From Ignavibacteriaceae bacterium (GTDB taxonomy: Bacteria > Bacteroidota > Ignavibacteria > Ignavibacteriales > Ignavibacteriaceae), in assembly GCA_025449775.1 (NCBI GenBank), contig JANWIS010000019.1:1-13829 (forward strand): a stretch of DNA of 13,829 nt. Direction: 5' to 3'. The position numbers and the translations under genes are program-made. How positions within the stretch are numbered: the first letter of the stretch is position 1; each line of letters opens with the position of its first letter. Of this stretch, positions 1 to 7,479 are shown in pieces. The notes under the pieces are model-generated. The model made no database searches, was not told where the DNA came from, and saw only the letters and a program-made list of their open reading frames with translations.

Positions 1-935
1 ATGGATTGGATACAATGAAGCTGGAATATTATGTTCTTCACGATAAGCTTGAAAGTGCAAAAAAAGATTTTTCAACACACGTGAAGATGTTGGAATTTTT
101 TTCGCAAACCTTTGGTGAATATCCTTTCATTAAAGAAAAATACGGTATTGCCGAATTTCTCTGGGCTTTCGGAGCGATGGAACACCAGACGATCACAGGC
201 GTCTCATCTAATTTAATCGGAGGCAAAAAATTTTTTGAAGATGTGTTGATTCATGAACTTGCACATCAGTGGTGGGGAAATGCTGTTGGACCAAAATCAT
301 GGAAAGAAATTTGGCTTAATGAAGGTTTTTCAAGTTATTCGGAAGCACTTTACTATGAAGCTCAGTCAGGCAAAAATGCTTTGCAATCAACTATGATAGC
401 AAAGTTCAGCAATTCATTTTCAGGAACTTTATCAGATCCGGGAGACTTTCTGTTCACAAGAACTGTTTATGATAAAGGTGCCTGGGTTCTGCATATGCTG
501 AGATGGGAAGTCGGTGATACATCTTTCTTTAAAATTTTAAAAACATATTATCAAACTTTTAAATACTCTAATTCTTCCACAGTAGAGTTTAAGAATATCT
601 GTGAAAAAATTTATGATAAAAAACTTGATAAGTTTTTCGATCAGTGGATAACAGGAGAAGGTGAAATTGAGATTGAATATGAATCGACGACTGAGATGTC
701 CGAAGATAAATATAAAACTTCAATTAAACTTGAACAGGTTCAGGAAGAGTATGAAGAATATCATTTTCCTCTTGAAGTGAAATTTGTTTTTGAAGACAGC
801 ACTGAAAAAAGTTTCAGGTATGATATCAGTTCAGGAGATACATTGATAGAAATTATCTCAGAAAAATTCCCTGACAAGATCGAGTTTGATCCTGATTCAT
901 GGCTGCTGGCTTCAATCAACAAAAGAGAAGAATAA
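1..935 (+). CDS. M1 family metallopeptidase (aminopeptidase N-like), 5'-truncated
   Basis: This is the C-terminal part of a zinc aminopeptidase; the frame is open to the left edge, so the N-terminal beta-domain and true start lie outside the window. Numbering from the TTG at 6, I see the substrate-anchoring GAMEH motif (residues 56-60; GAMEN in most members), the zinc motif HELAH (83-87), the third zinc ligand E106 in NEGFSSY exactly 18 residues later, and the probable transition-state tyrosine Y155 in TVYDKGA. The end of the catalytic domain (FFDQWITGEG, about 214-223) is followed by a short beta-rich tail ending in the DPDSWLL segment (about 297-303). There is no T9SS sorting domain. The family removes N-terminal residues from peptides; the substrate cannot be told. 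The next gene starts 64 nt downstream on the same strand. Family assignment is very secure; the H in place of N in GAMEN is a minor oddity. Confidence 0.93.
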   Translation, partial: GLDTMKLEYYVLHDKLESAKKDFSTHVKMLEFFSQTFGEYPFIKEKYGIAEFLWAFGAMEHQTITGVSSNLIGGKKFFEDVLIHELAHQWWGNAVGPKSWKEIWLNEGFSSYSEALYYEAQSGKNALQSTMIAKFSNSFSGTLSDPGDFLFTRTVYDKGAWVLHMLRWEVGDTSFFKILKTYYQTFKYSNSSTVEFKNICEKIYDKKLDKFFDQWITGEGEIEIEYESTTEMSEDKYKTSIKLEQVQEEYEEYHFPLEVKFVFEDSTEKSFRYDISSGDTLIEIISEKFPDKIEFDPDSWLLASINKREE

Positions 936-999
936 GAATGTTTTTTTTCCATTTTCATATCAGTAGTTTTGTTCATCGCATAACAAAAAAGTTGAATTA

Positions 1000-1722
1000 G
1001 TGGACAAAGTTTATTTCTTTATTTCAGATATACATTTAGGTCTGCAGGAAAAAAGCTGGGAGAATGAAAAGGAAAAAAAACTGGTTTCCTTTCTGAAGTT
1101 TGCTGAAACAAATTGTGATGAATTATTTATCGTTGGCGACCTGTTCGATTACTGGTTTGAATATAGAAAAGTATATCAGAAAGGCTATTACAGGACACTT
1201 GCTGCTTTAAAGGATTTAAGCGAAAAAAAAATTAAGCTTCATTATTTTATCGGGAATCATGATTTTCTTCATCGTGATTTTTTCAGAAAAGAATTCGGAG
1301 CAATAATGTATGAAGATTCTCATTCAGCTGAATTGAACGGGGAAAAATTTTTCATTTCTCACGGCGATGGAATGGTAAGCAATGACACAGGCTATAATAT
1401 TTTGAAATGGATTTTAAGGAATAAATTTTTTCAAGTACTTTATTCACTTGTTCATCCTGATCTTGGTATTGCTATTGCAAGTAGAACGAGTAAATCAAGC
1501 CGTAACTTTACTGATAAAAAAAATTATGGTGATGTTGATGGTTTGTTTGAAGCTGCGAAGAAAAAAATTGATGATGGATTTGATTATATAATCTTTGGTC
1601 ATTTGCATAAACGTATCCGGGAATCTTACAATCACGGACAATATATTAATCTTGGCTCATGGCTCGATAAACCATGTTATGGCATTTTTAAAAATCAAAA
1701 ATTTGAAATTATAAATCTCTAA
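1000..1722 (+). CDS. lpxH: UDP-2,3-diacylglucosamine hydrolase (LpxH-like calcineurin-type phosphoesterase)
   Basis: The predicted enzyme cleaves UDP-2,3-diacylglucosamine to lipid X plus UMP in lipid A synthesis, as a peripheral protein on the cytoplasmic face of the inner membrane. The 240-residue length matches LpxH. The metallophosphoesterase motifs appear in order: DIHLG (D10, H12), GDLFDYW (D47), GNHDF (N86, H87), SHGDG (H121) and GHLH (H201, H203). The GDLFDYW motif and the HPDLG segment (152-156) are closer to LpxH than to generic phosphoesterases. The start is taken as GTG at 1000, because no ATG lies between the in-frame stop at 964 and the first conserved strand. No Shine-Dalgarno sequence is visible. 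The stop is only 6 nt before the PBP1A start, so the two are probably co-transcribed. The main alternative is a related UDP-sugar hydrolase with another substrate. Confidence 0.85.
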   Translation: MDKVYFFISDIHLGLQEKSWENEKEKKLVSFLKFAETNCDELFIVGDLFDYWFEYRKVYQKGYYRTLAALKDLSEKKIKLHYFIGNHDFLHRDFFRKEFGAIMYEDSHSAELNGEKFFISHGDGMVSNDTGYNILKWILRNKFFQVLYSLVHPDLGIAIASRTSKSSRNFTDKKNYGDVDGLFEAAKKKIDDGFDYIIFGHLHKRIRESYNHGQYINLGSWLDKPCYGIFKNQKFEIINL

Positions 1723-1728
1723 TAATTT

Positions 1729-3999
1729 ATGACTGAAACTGACTTCGATAAATATTTTAATGATCCTGATCATAGAAATAATAAAGTGAAAAAGAATAAT
1801 CATAGCAAAAGCAGAGTCTGGCTGATTAGTGTGATATCAGTATTAGTTCTACTCGGAGGATTTACCGGTTTTATTTACAGCGGATTGCCTTCGTTAGAAG
1901 AACTTGAAAATCCTAAACCACAATTAGCCAGTAAAGTGTTTTCTGCTGATGGAGAATTATTAGGACAATTCTTTATTGAGAACAGGATAGAAACAAATAT
2001 TGACAGCTTACCCGATCATCTTATTAAAGCATTGATTGCAACAGAGGACAGGCAGTTTTATAATCACTGGGGAGTTGATGTGCCAAGGTTCTTCAAAGCT
2101 ATGATAAAAAATATTTTCTCACTTTCTCTAAAAGAAGGTGCAAGTACTTTAACTCAACAGCTTGCAAGAAATCTTTATGAATTAAAAGTAACAAGAGAAT
2201 CTGATTTCGATAAAGGAGTAAGAAAAATTAGGGAATGGTTAACAGCTGTACAGATAGAGAAAAATTTTACGAAAAAAGAAATCATTGAACTTTACCTGAA
2301 TGTTTCTTATTTCGGAAAAAGTTCTTATGGAATAGAAGCTGCAAGTCGTGTATACTTTAATAAAAGTGCTAACGAACTTACATTACCAGAAGCAGCTTTG
2401 TTTATTGCAATATTAAAATCACCACGTGGGTACGATCCTGTTTCAAATTATGATGATTCTATTGAGCGCAGAAATCTTGTTATGCACAATATGATGATAA
2501 CCGGTTTGCTTGAAACAAAAGAGTATGAAAAGCTGAAGAAAGAACCAATTGTATTAGCTTCTGAAAAACCAAATGTGATGAAAACAATAGCTCCGCATTA
2601 TCTTGAATATGTACGACTTCAGATGTCAGATATCGCAGATAAGTACGGTTACGATTTATACCGTGATGGACTGAATATTTATACGACTATCGATTATAAG
2701 ATGCAGAAAATTGCTAACGATGTGGCAGCAAAACATATAGAGAATTATCAAAAATTATTTGATAAGATCTGGAGTTGGAATAAAAATAAAGAACTTCTTG
2801 CAACTTTAGTTGATGAAGCAATTAAAAAAACTAAGGAATACAAGGAAGCTGAAGACAAAAAACTGAGAGCAGAAATTTATAACAAGTTTAAAAAGAATAA
2901 ATCGTTTGTTGACTCATTAAAAACTCTAGCGACTAAAATAGAAGTTGGGTTTGTAGTAATAGATCCGTTCACCGGGCACATAAAGGCATTAGTTGGTGGA
3001 GAGAATCAGGAATTTGGAAGAGGTTTAAACCATGTAACCGGAATAACAAGACAACCTGGTTCAGCTTTTAAACCTATTATCTATGCAACAGCAATTGAGA
3101 ATGGATATTTTCCATCATATACAATTCTAAATCAAAAATTTAATCACAACGGATGGAGTCCATCAAATTCAGATGATGAATATTCCGGTTATGAAACGAT
3201 GCGTTTTGCACTTGCCAGATCACTTAATGTAATTACTGGTAGAATGACGATTGGTGAAGTAGCTCCACCGAAAGAAGTTGTACGACTTTCACAAAGAATG
3301 GGAATTAAAAGCAAGATTGATCCATTCCCTGCAATAGCATTAGGAGTTTCAGAGGTTTCACCGCTCGAGCTGACGTCAGCATTCGGAACTTTTGTGAATA
3401 AAGGAATTCACGTTCAACCTGTTTCGATTTTAAAAGTAGAAGATAAGAACGGAATTATGATTGAACAGTTTGTTCCTGAATATGTTCAGGCAATTACAAC
3501 TCAAACTGCAACAATAATGGAAAGTATGATGATTGATGTTGTGTCTTATGGAACAGGTGCTGGAGTAAGAAAATATTATCAGTATCCGGCAGCAGGAAAA
3601 ACAGGAACAACACAAAACTATTCTGATGCATGGTTTGTTGGATATACTCCGGAATTGGTTGCAGGCTGCTGGGTTGGCTTCGATGATCATAGAGTTAAAT
3701 TTACTGATTGGTATGGACAGGGTGCTCGTGCTGCTCTTCCTATATGGGCAATGTTTATGCAGGCAACTTATAAAGAACTTAATAAACCTGTTGGATATTT
3801 TAAATTTGCCGATGGAATTGATACAGTTGCATTTTGCAAAAGAACATTGGAACTCGGTGATCCGAGAATTGCAAACAGTTATTGCCCGGAAGTTGTCTAC
3901 GATATAATTATTTCAAAAGATCTTCCTCAGGAATGTGAAGTTCATAAGGATAGTAATTACATTATTAAGGAGGAAAGACAGGGAGAAACTGGCTGGTAA
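1729..3999 (+). CDS. Penicillin-binding protein 1A, bifunctional peptidoglycan glycosyltransferase/transpeptidase
   Basis: A class A PBP that polymerises lipid II and cross-links the stem peptides on the outer face of the inner membrane. A short charged cytoplasmic tail (1-29) is followed by one membrane anchor (about 30-52). The GT51 domain shows the catalytic TEDRQFYNHWG (E106), EGASTLTQQL (136-145), IELYLN (186-191) and ALFIAILKSP (223-232). The transpeptidase domain shows PGSAFK (nucleophile S445, K448), SLN (498-500) and KTGT (624-627). The linker at about 338-403 is unusually rich in Lys and Glu and probably helical. The C-terminal region has cysteines at 703, 719 and 736, including an SYCP element common after the transpeptidase domain in this family. 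The ATG at 1729 lies 6 nt after the lpxH stop, with no clear ribosome binding site, which suggests operon expression or coupling. The symbol is left blank because mrcA/ponA orthology cannot be settled by eye. Confidence 0.95.
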   Translation: MTETDFDKYFNDPDHRNNKVKKNNHSKSRVWLISVISVLVLLGGFTGFIYSGLPSLEELENPKPQLASKVFSADGELLGQFFIENRIETNIDSLPDHLIKALIATEDRQFYNHWGVDVPRFFKAMIKNIFSLSLKEGASTLTQQLARNLYELKVTRESDFDKGVRKIREWLTAVQIEKNFTKKEIIELYLNVSYFGKSSYGIEAASRVYFNKSANELTLPEAALFIAILKSPRGYDPVSNYDDSIERRNLVMHNMMITGLLETKEYEKLKKEPIVLASEKPNVMKTIAPHYLEYVRLQMSDIADKYGYDLYRDGLNIYTTIDYKMQKIANDVAAKHIENYQKLFDKIWSWNKNKELLATLVDEAIKKTKEYKEAEDKKLRAEIYNKFKKNKSFVDSLKTLATKIEVGFVVIDPFTGHIKALVGGENQEFGRGLNHVTGITRQPGSAFKPIIYATAIENGYFPSYTILNQKFNHNGWSPSNSDDEYSGYETMRFALARSLNVITGRMTIGEVAPPKEVVRLSQRMGIKSKIDPFPAIALGVSEVSPLELTSAFGTFVNKGIHVQPVSILKVEDKNGIMIEQFVPEYVQAITTQTATIMESMMIDVVSYGTGAGVRKYYQYPAAGKTGTTQNYSDAWFVGYTPELVAGCWVGFDDHRVKFTDWYGQGARAALPIWAMFMQATYKELNKPVGYFKFADGIDTVAFCKRTLELGDPRIANSYCPEVVYDIIISKDLPQECEVHKDSNYIIKEERQGETGW

Positions 4000-4022
4000 G
4001 ATCTCTTTAATATTCTTAGTCA

Positions 4023-4106
4023 GCCCGGATGGTGAAATTGGTATACACGCTAGCTTCAGGAGCTAGTTGGCGCAAGCCAGTGCAGGTTCAAGTCCTGTTC
4101 CGGGCA
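4023..4106 (+). tRNA. tRNA-Leu, anticodon CAG
   Basis: A complete class II tRNA can be folded by hand. The 7-bp acceptor stem 4023-4029/4099-4105 is perfectly paired, with discriminator A4106. The anticodon stem 4050-4054/4062-4066 is perfect, and loop TTCAGGA places anticodon CAG at 4057-4059. A long variable arm (4068-4071/4076-4079, loop GCAA) is typical of leucine tRNAs. The T stem 4082-4086/4094-4098 closes a TTCAAGT loop. The 3' CCA is not encoded (CAA follows the discriminator). The gene starts 23 nt after the PBP1A stop, on the same strand. Confidence 0.97.
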
Positions 4107-4230
4107 CAAAAATATTCCGTTCACAGCCCACTGAAAATTTATTCATTTCGGCTCTGCTTACCAATAAAATTTATAAATATTTTACTAACTTTACCATCCG
4201 ATTTTAGGATATTAAATCGTAAGGGATTCT

Positions 4231-4249
4231 GAAGAAAAGTAATTTCTTC
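4231..4249. other. Short perfect inverted repeat in the tRNA-Leu/pyrophosphatase spacer
   Basis: GAAGAAA (4231-4237) and TTTCTTC (4243-4249) are exact reverse complements separated by AGTAA. In RNA this makes a 7-bp hairpin with a 5-nt loop. It lies about 125 nt after the tRNA and 88 nt before the pyrophosphatase start. No T-run follows, so it is not a convincing intrinsic terminator. It could be a leader structure or chance in AT-rich DNA. The rest of the 4107-4337 spacer shows no gene; the only other signal is the Shine-Dalgarno-like AGGA at 4327-4330. Confidence 0.3.
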
Positions 4250-4337
4250 TCAAGGTATTATTTATCAATTAAAATATTAAAAACCCGAACGAATTTTCAA
4301 TTCTTTTATTTAACTAATCTAAAAACAGGAAAAATTT

Positions 4338-6719
4338 ATGTTTAAAAAGACAATCTTTCTTTTCCTTGCTCTATTCGGCAGAACATATCTGTTTGCAAGT
4401 GAGGCTAATCTAAAAATCCCAACACTCAATGATAATCAGCAATCAATTTTAGTTGCAGGAATATTTGTTTGCTTGCTTGGATTGGTGTTTGGAATTTATC
4501 AATACTATAAAGTTAAAAAACTTAAAGCTCACCAATCGATGCTTGATATAGCCCAGGTTATTTTTGAAACATGCAAAACATATCTCATTCAGCAAGGAAA
4601 ATTATTAATTGTGCTATTCATTTTTATTGCTGTCTGTGTTGCCTTTTACTTCGGATATTTAATGGAAAATGAACTCAGCGGAGTGCTACTGATTTTAACA
4701 TGGACTGTAATAGGAATACTTGGTTCATATGGAGTTGCCTGGTTTGGAATCCGAATGAATACATTAGCTAACAGCAGAATGGCATTTGCATCATTAGAAA
4801 GGAAGCCAATTAAACTACTGAACATTCCTCTTGATGCCGGAATGAGCATTGGTGTGATGTTGATTTGTGTAGAGTTGATTATGATGCTGATAATTCTTCT
4901 TTATGTACCGAGAATTTATGCAGGTGCCTGTTTTATTGGTTTTGCAATCGGTGAATCACTTGGTGCAAGTGCTTTAAGAATGGCCGGAGGAATTTTTACG
5001 AAGATTGCTGACATTGGTTCTGATTTAATGAAAATTGTTTTTAAAATTAAAGAAGATGATCCAAGAAATCCTGGTGTAATTGCTGATTGCACAGGTGATA
5101 ATGCAGGAGACAGTGTTGGTCCAACTGCAGATGGATTTGAAACTTATGGCGTAACAGGTGTTGCACTTATCAGCTTGATTGTTCTAGCCGTTGCAGATGT
5201 TACTTATCAAACAGAGTTGCTGACATGGATTTTTGCAATGCGTATAATGATGATCATAACATCCATTCTTTCTTTTGGAATTAACAGGGTCATTTCACAG
5301 GTAAGATATTCAAAAAAAGATGAAATTGATTTTGAACATCCGCTTACTTCATTAGTATGGATCACTTCAATTGTTTCGATCATTGTTACATTTGCTGTAA
5401 GTAAAATGATGATAGGACATCTTCCAAATAATTTATGGATTATTTTATCATTAGTAATAAGCTGCGGAACTTTAGGTGCTGCAGTTATTCCCGAGCTAAC
5501 AAAAGTTTTTACAAGCACTAAATCAAAACATGTTGATGAAATTGTTGCTTCATCAAGAGCAGGCGGAGCTTCACTAAATATTTTATCAGGATTGGTAGCA
5601 GGCAACTTCAGTGCTTTATGGATGGGCTTGGTATTTGTTGTTTTAATGTTTGTTTCTTTTATAACAAGTGCTGATGCACTGGCTGGTATTATGATCTACC
5701 CATCTATCTTTGCCTTTGGTCTGGTTGCTTTTGGATTTTTAGGAATGGGTCCTGTTACAATTGCTGTTGACAGCTATGGGCCTGTAACAGACAATGCTCA
5801 ATCGATTTACGAACTCTCACTTATTGAAGAAATTAAAGATGTAGATAAACAAATTGAAAAGGACTTCGGTTTTAAACCTGATTTCGAAAAAGCAAAAGAT
5901 TATCTTGAGGCGAATGACGGTGCCGGAAATACTTTCAAGGCTACAGCAAAACCAGTTTTAATAGGAACAGCAGTTGTAGGAGCTACTGCGATGATCTTCT
6001 CACTAATTCTCCTGTTAAAACAAACTTTAGGAATTGATCCAGAATCAGTTCTTAGTTTGCTGAATCCATATACAAGTTTAGGATTCATTACAGGCGGTGC
6101 TGTTGTATACTGGTTTACTGGTGCATCAATTCAAGCTGTTACAACTGGTGCTTACAGAGCAGTTGAGTATATAAAGAAAAATATTCGGCTCGATGATGCA
6201 AGCAAGAGTGCTTCAATTGAAAAATCGAAGGAAGTTGTTAAGATATGTACACAGTATGCCCAAAAAGGAATGTTCAATATTTTTGTTGCAATCTTTTCTT
6301 TTGCACTGGCATTCGCATTACTTTCTGCACCGGGCAGTTCAGTTCAACCTGTTTCTTTCTTCATAAGCTTTCTGATTTCAATAGCTGTTTTCGGACTTTT
6401 TCAGGCAGTATTCATGGCAAATGCAGGTGGTGCATGGGATAATGCAAAAAAAGTTGTTGAAGTTACTTTAAAAGAAAAAGGAACAGAATTACATGCAGCA
6501 ACCGTGGTTGGCGATACTGTTGGGGATCCATTTAAAGATACTTCATCAGTATCACTTAATCCTATTATTAAGTTTACAACTTTATTCGGGATGCTTGCAA
6601 TGGAGATATCTATTTCGGAAGCATTTAGAAGTACAGCACCGATCGTGGGAGGAATTTTTCTTCTGATAGCTTTATTTTTTGCTTGGCGTTCCTTTTACAA
6701 GATGCGTGCAATCGACTGA
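4338..6719 (+). CDS. hppA: Membrane-bound ion-translocating pyrophosphatase, K+-independent type (probably H+-pumping)
   Basis: An integral inner-membrane pump that hydrolyses PPi to drive cation export. At 793 residues it is longer than the usual bacterial form of roughly 670-720. It starts with a signal-like hydrophobic segment (1-20) and has many membrane helices. The PPi/Mg site is complete: D225 and D229, EDDPRNPG (239-246), VIAD (D250), GDNAGD (D254, D258), the DSYGPVTDNA element (478-487), NAGGAWDNAKK (695-705) and GDTVGDPFKD (725-734). GNTFKAT (530-536) has K534 and T536 at the positions that, in canonical enzymes, mark K+ independence (K460/T463 in the usual numbering). The SVGPTADGFE stretch after D258 differs from the common CAGMAADLFE type and suggests a divergent subfamily. 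Start ATG has AGGA 7 nt upstream. H+ versus Na+ specificity is inferred from the K+-independent class, not shown. Confidence 0.93.
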   Translation: MFKKTIFLFLALFGRTYLFASEANLKIPTLNDNQQSILVAGIFVCLLGLVFGIYQYYKVKKLKAHQSMLDIAQVIFETCKTYLIQQGKLLIVLFIFIAVCVAFYFGYLMENELSGVLLILTWTVIGILGSYGVAWFGIRMNTLANSRMAFASLERKPIKLLNIPLDAGMSIGVMLICVELIMMLIILLYVPRIYAGACFIGFAIGESLGASALRMAGGIFTKIADIGSDLMKIVFKIKEDDPRNPGVIADCTGDNAGDSVGPTADGFETYGVTGVALISLIVLAVADVTYQTELLTWIFAMRIMMIITSILSFGINRVISQVRYSKKDEIDFEHPLTSLVWITSIVSIIVTFAVSKMMIGHLPNNLWIILSLVISCGTLGAAVIPELTKVFTSTKSKHVDEIVASSRAGGASLNILSGLVAGNFSALWMGLVFVVLMFVSFITSADALAGIMIYPSIFAFGLVAFGFLGMGPVTIAVDSYGPVTDNAQSIYELSLIEEIKDVDKQIEKDFGFKPDFEKAKDYLEANDGAGNTFKATAKPVLIGTAVVGATAMIFSLILLLKQTLGIDPESVLSLLNPYTSLGFITGGAVVYWFTGASIQAVTTGAYRAVEYIKKNIRLDDASKSASIEKSKEVVKICTQYAQKGMFNIFVAIFSFALAFALLSAPGSSVQPVSFFISFLISIAVFGLFQAVFMANAGGAWDNAKKVVEVTLKEKGTELHAATVVGDTVGDPFKDTSSVSLNPIIKFTTLFGMLAMEISISEAFRSTAPIVGGIFLLIALFFAWRSFYKMRAID

Positions 6720-6750
6720 TATTATTTTAGTAAATCAATTCCAATTCCTG

Positions 6751-6787
6751 AAAAAAAATGCCGCTCCAAAATTTTGAAGCGGCATTT
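6751..6787 (-). terminator. Intrinsic terminator between convergent pyrophosphatase and STAS genes
   Basis: AAATGCCGCT (6756-6765) and AGCGGCATTT (6778-6787) form a perfect 10-bp stem. The intervening 12 nt contain CAAAATTTTG, itself self-complementary. Read on the minus strand, the stem is followed directly by eight Ts (the A-run at 6751-6758), a classic rho-independent terminator for the STAS gene ending at 6818. Read on the plus strand there is only TTT after the stem, so it would stop pyrophosphatase transcription less well, although it is correctly placed 36 nt after that stop codon. Confidence 0.88.
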
Positions 6788-6817
6788 CAGATGACAGGCT
6801 CCCCTGATATTTATTCC

Positions 6818-7198
6818 CTAAACATGTAAGGGTACTGACGTTTTCTCCAGCTTAATCGTTTTGAAACTCTTTACCGCATCAGTAAGTGTTTTATATGAAT
6901 CGAACACATTCAGTGTTGAGGTTTTTTCCATCAAAGTTTTAAAAACAGATAGTGGTTCAACTAATTTAATATCGCCACCGATCTGTAAAATATTTCTTTT
7001 TGCAAGAACGAGCGTTCCTAAAAATGTTGAATCCATAAATTCAACCTGGCTAATATCTACAACAATATTTTTGAATTTCTTTTCAATATCCGCCTGAAGA
7101 ATCAGTCTGAACTGATGTGCTTCTTTATACGTTGCACGACTAAGATTAACTTCCTCAATCACTACATCGTTTACAATTTTTTGTTCAAAGTCTTCCAT
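6818..7198 (-). CDS. STAS-domain protein, anti-sigma factor antagonist-like
   Basis: A single-domain STAS protein of 126 residues, the usual size for SpoIIAA/RsbV-type antagonists. The hallmark loop is FMDSTFLGTLVLAKR (54-68). S57 in the DSxxLG context is the serine that a cognate anti-sigma kinase phosphorylates in this family, and T58 is an alternative acceptor. The preceding strand NIVVDISQV (44-52) and the following GGDIKLVEP (74-82) fit the STAS fold. The first 20 residues and the last 15 or so look like flexible extensions. The start ATG has a good Shine-Dalgarno sequence (GAGAGGA, complement of 7203-7209). A TATAAT hexamer lies on the minus strand at 7251-7256, but its -35 partner is weak. 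No partner kinase, phosphatase or sigma factor gene is in the window. A role in partner switching is a family-based inference. Confidence 0.85.
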   Translation of the reverse strand: MEDFEQKIVNDVVIEEVNLSRATYKEAHQFRLILQADIEKKFKNIVVDISQVEFMDSTFLGTLVLAKRNILQIGGDIKLVEPLSVFKTLMEKTSTLNVFDSYKTLTDAVKSFKTIKLEKTSVPLHV

Positions 7199-7382
7199 TA
7201 TATCCTCTCATATATTTTTAACTTTGTTTCTACATTCTGTTTATTTGATGATTATAAGCCAACTTCCATTCCATTAAAAATTTAGTATTTACTGATGTTT
7301 CTCGCTAAAAATCACAAATCTCTGACTCAGAATGATATTAGTGGTTCATTACTAAATTATAATTAACTAAGTACTGAAGGTT

Positions 7383-7413
7383 TTTGTCGGGTCAATAGTT
7401 AACGCTAATTTTC
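7383..7413 (+). promoter_or_regulatory. Candidate Bacteroidetes-type promoter for the hpn operon
   Basis: TTTG (7383-7386) and TAATTTTC (7406-7413) are separated by 19 nt. They resemble the Bacteroidetes primary-sigma consensus TTTG and TAnnTTTG, differing only in the last base of the second element. Transcription would begin near 7420, giving a leader of about 40 nt. This is the best match I found in the 7199-7458 spacer, which otherwise contains no gene. It is a by-eye match in AT-rich DNA and could be chance. Confidence 0.3.
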
Positions 7414-7447
7414 ATTAGATGATTCAAAATTAATTTTACCAGGAACT

Positions 7448-7453
7448 AGGAGG
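7448..7453 (+). promoter_or_regulatory. Strong Shine-Dalgarno AGGAGG upstream of hpnC
   Basis: This is the strongest ribosome-binding sequence in the window. It is 26 nt from the TTG at 7480 used as the conservative hpnC start, which is too far. It is 5 nt from an in-frame ATA at 7459, an ideal spacing. It overlaps the in-frame TAG at 7447-7449 that closes the frame upstream. It therefore bears directly on which start codon hpnC uses. Confidence 0.6.
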
Positions 7454-7479
7454 TTTTTATAAACAAGTCTGGAATTGAA

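Noticed and set aside
3626..3907. 93-codon plus-strand frame inside the PBP1A gene
   Set aside because: It lies out of frame over the KTGT and C-terminal region of PBP1A; no independent evidence for translation.
4029..4232. 67-codon open frame beginning inside the tRNA
   Set aside because: Its first part is the tRNA-Leu sequence itself, whose cloverleaf folds completely; the remainder has no features.
4231..4249. Hairpin as a terminator for the PBP1A/tRNA transcript
   Set aside because: The stem is AT-rich and is not followed by a T-run, so I list it only as an inverted repeat.
5207..5605. 132-codon open frame on the minus strand inside the pyrophosphatase gene
   Set aside because: It is fully antisense to strongly conserved catalytic and membrane segments, has no ribosome site or family resemblance, and is a by-product of the codon pattern of the real gene.
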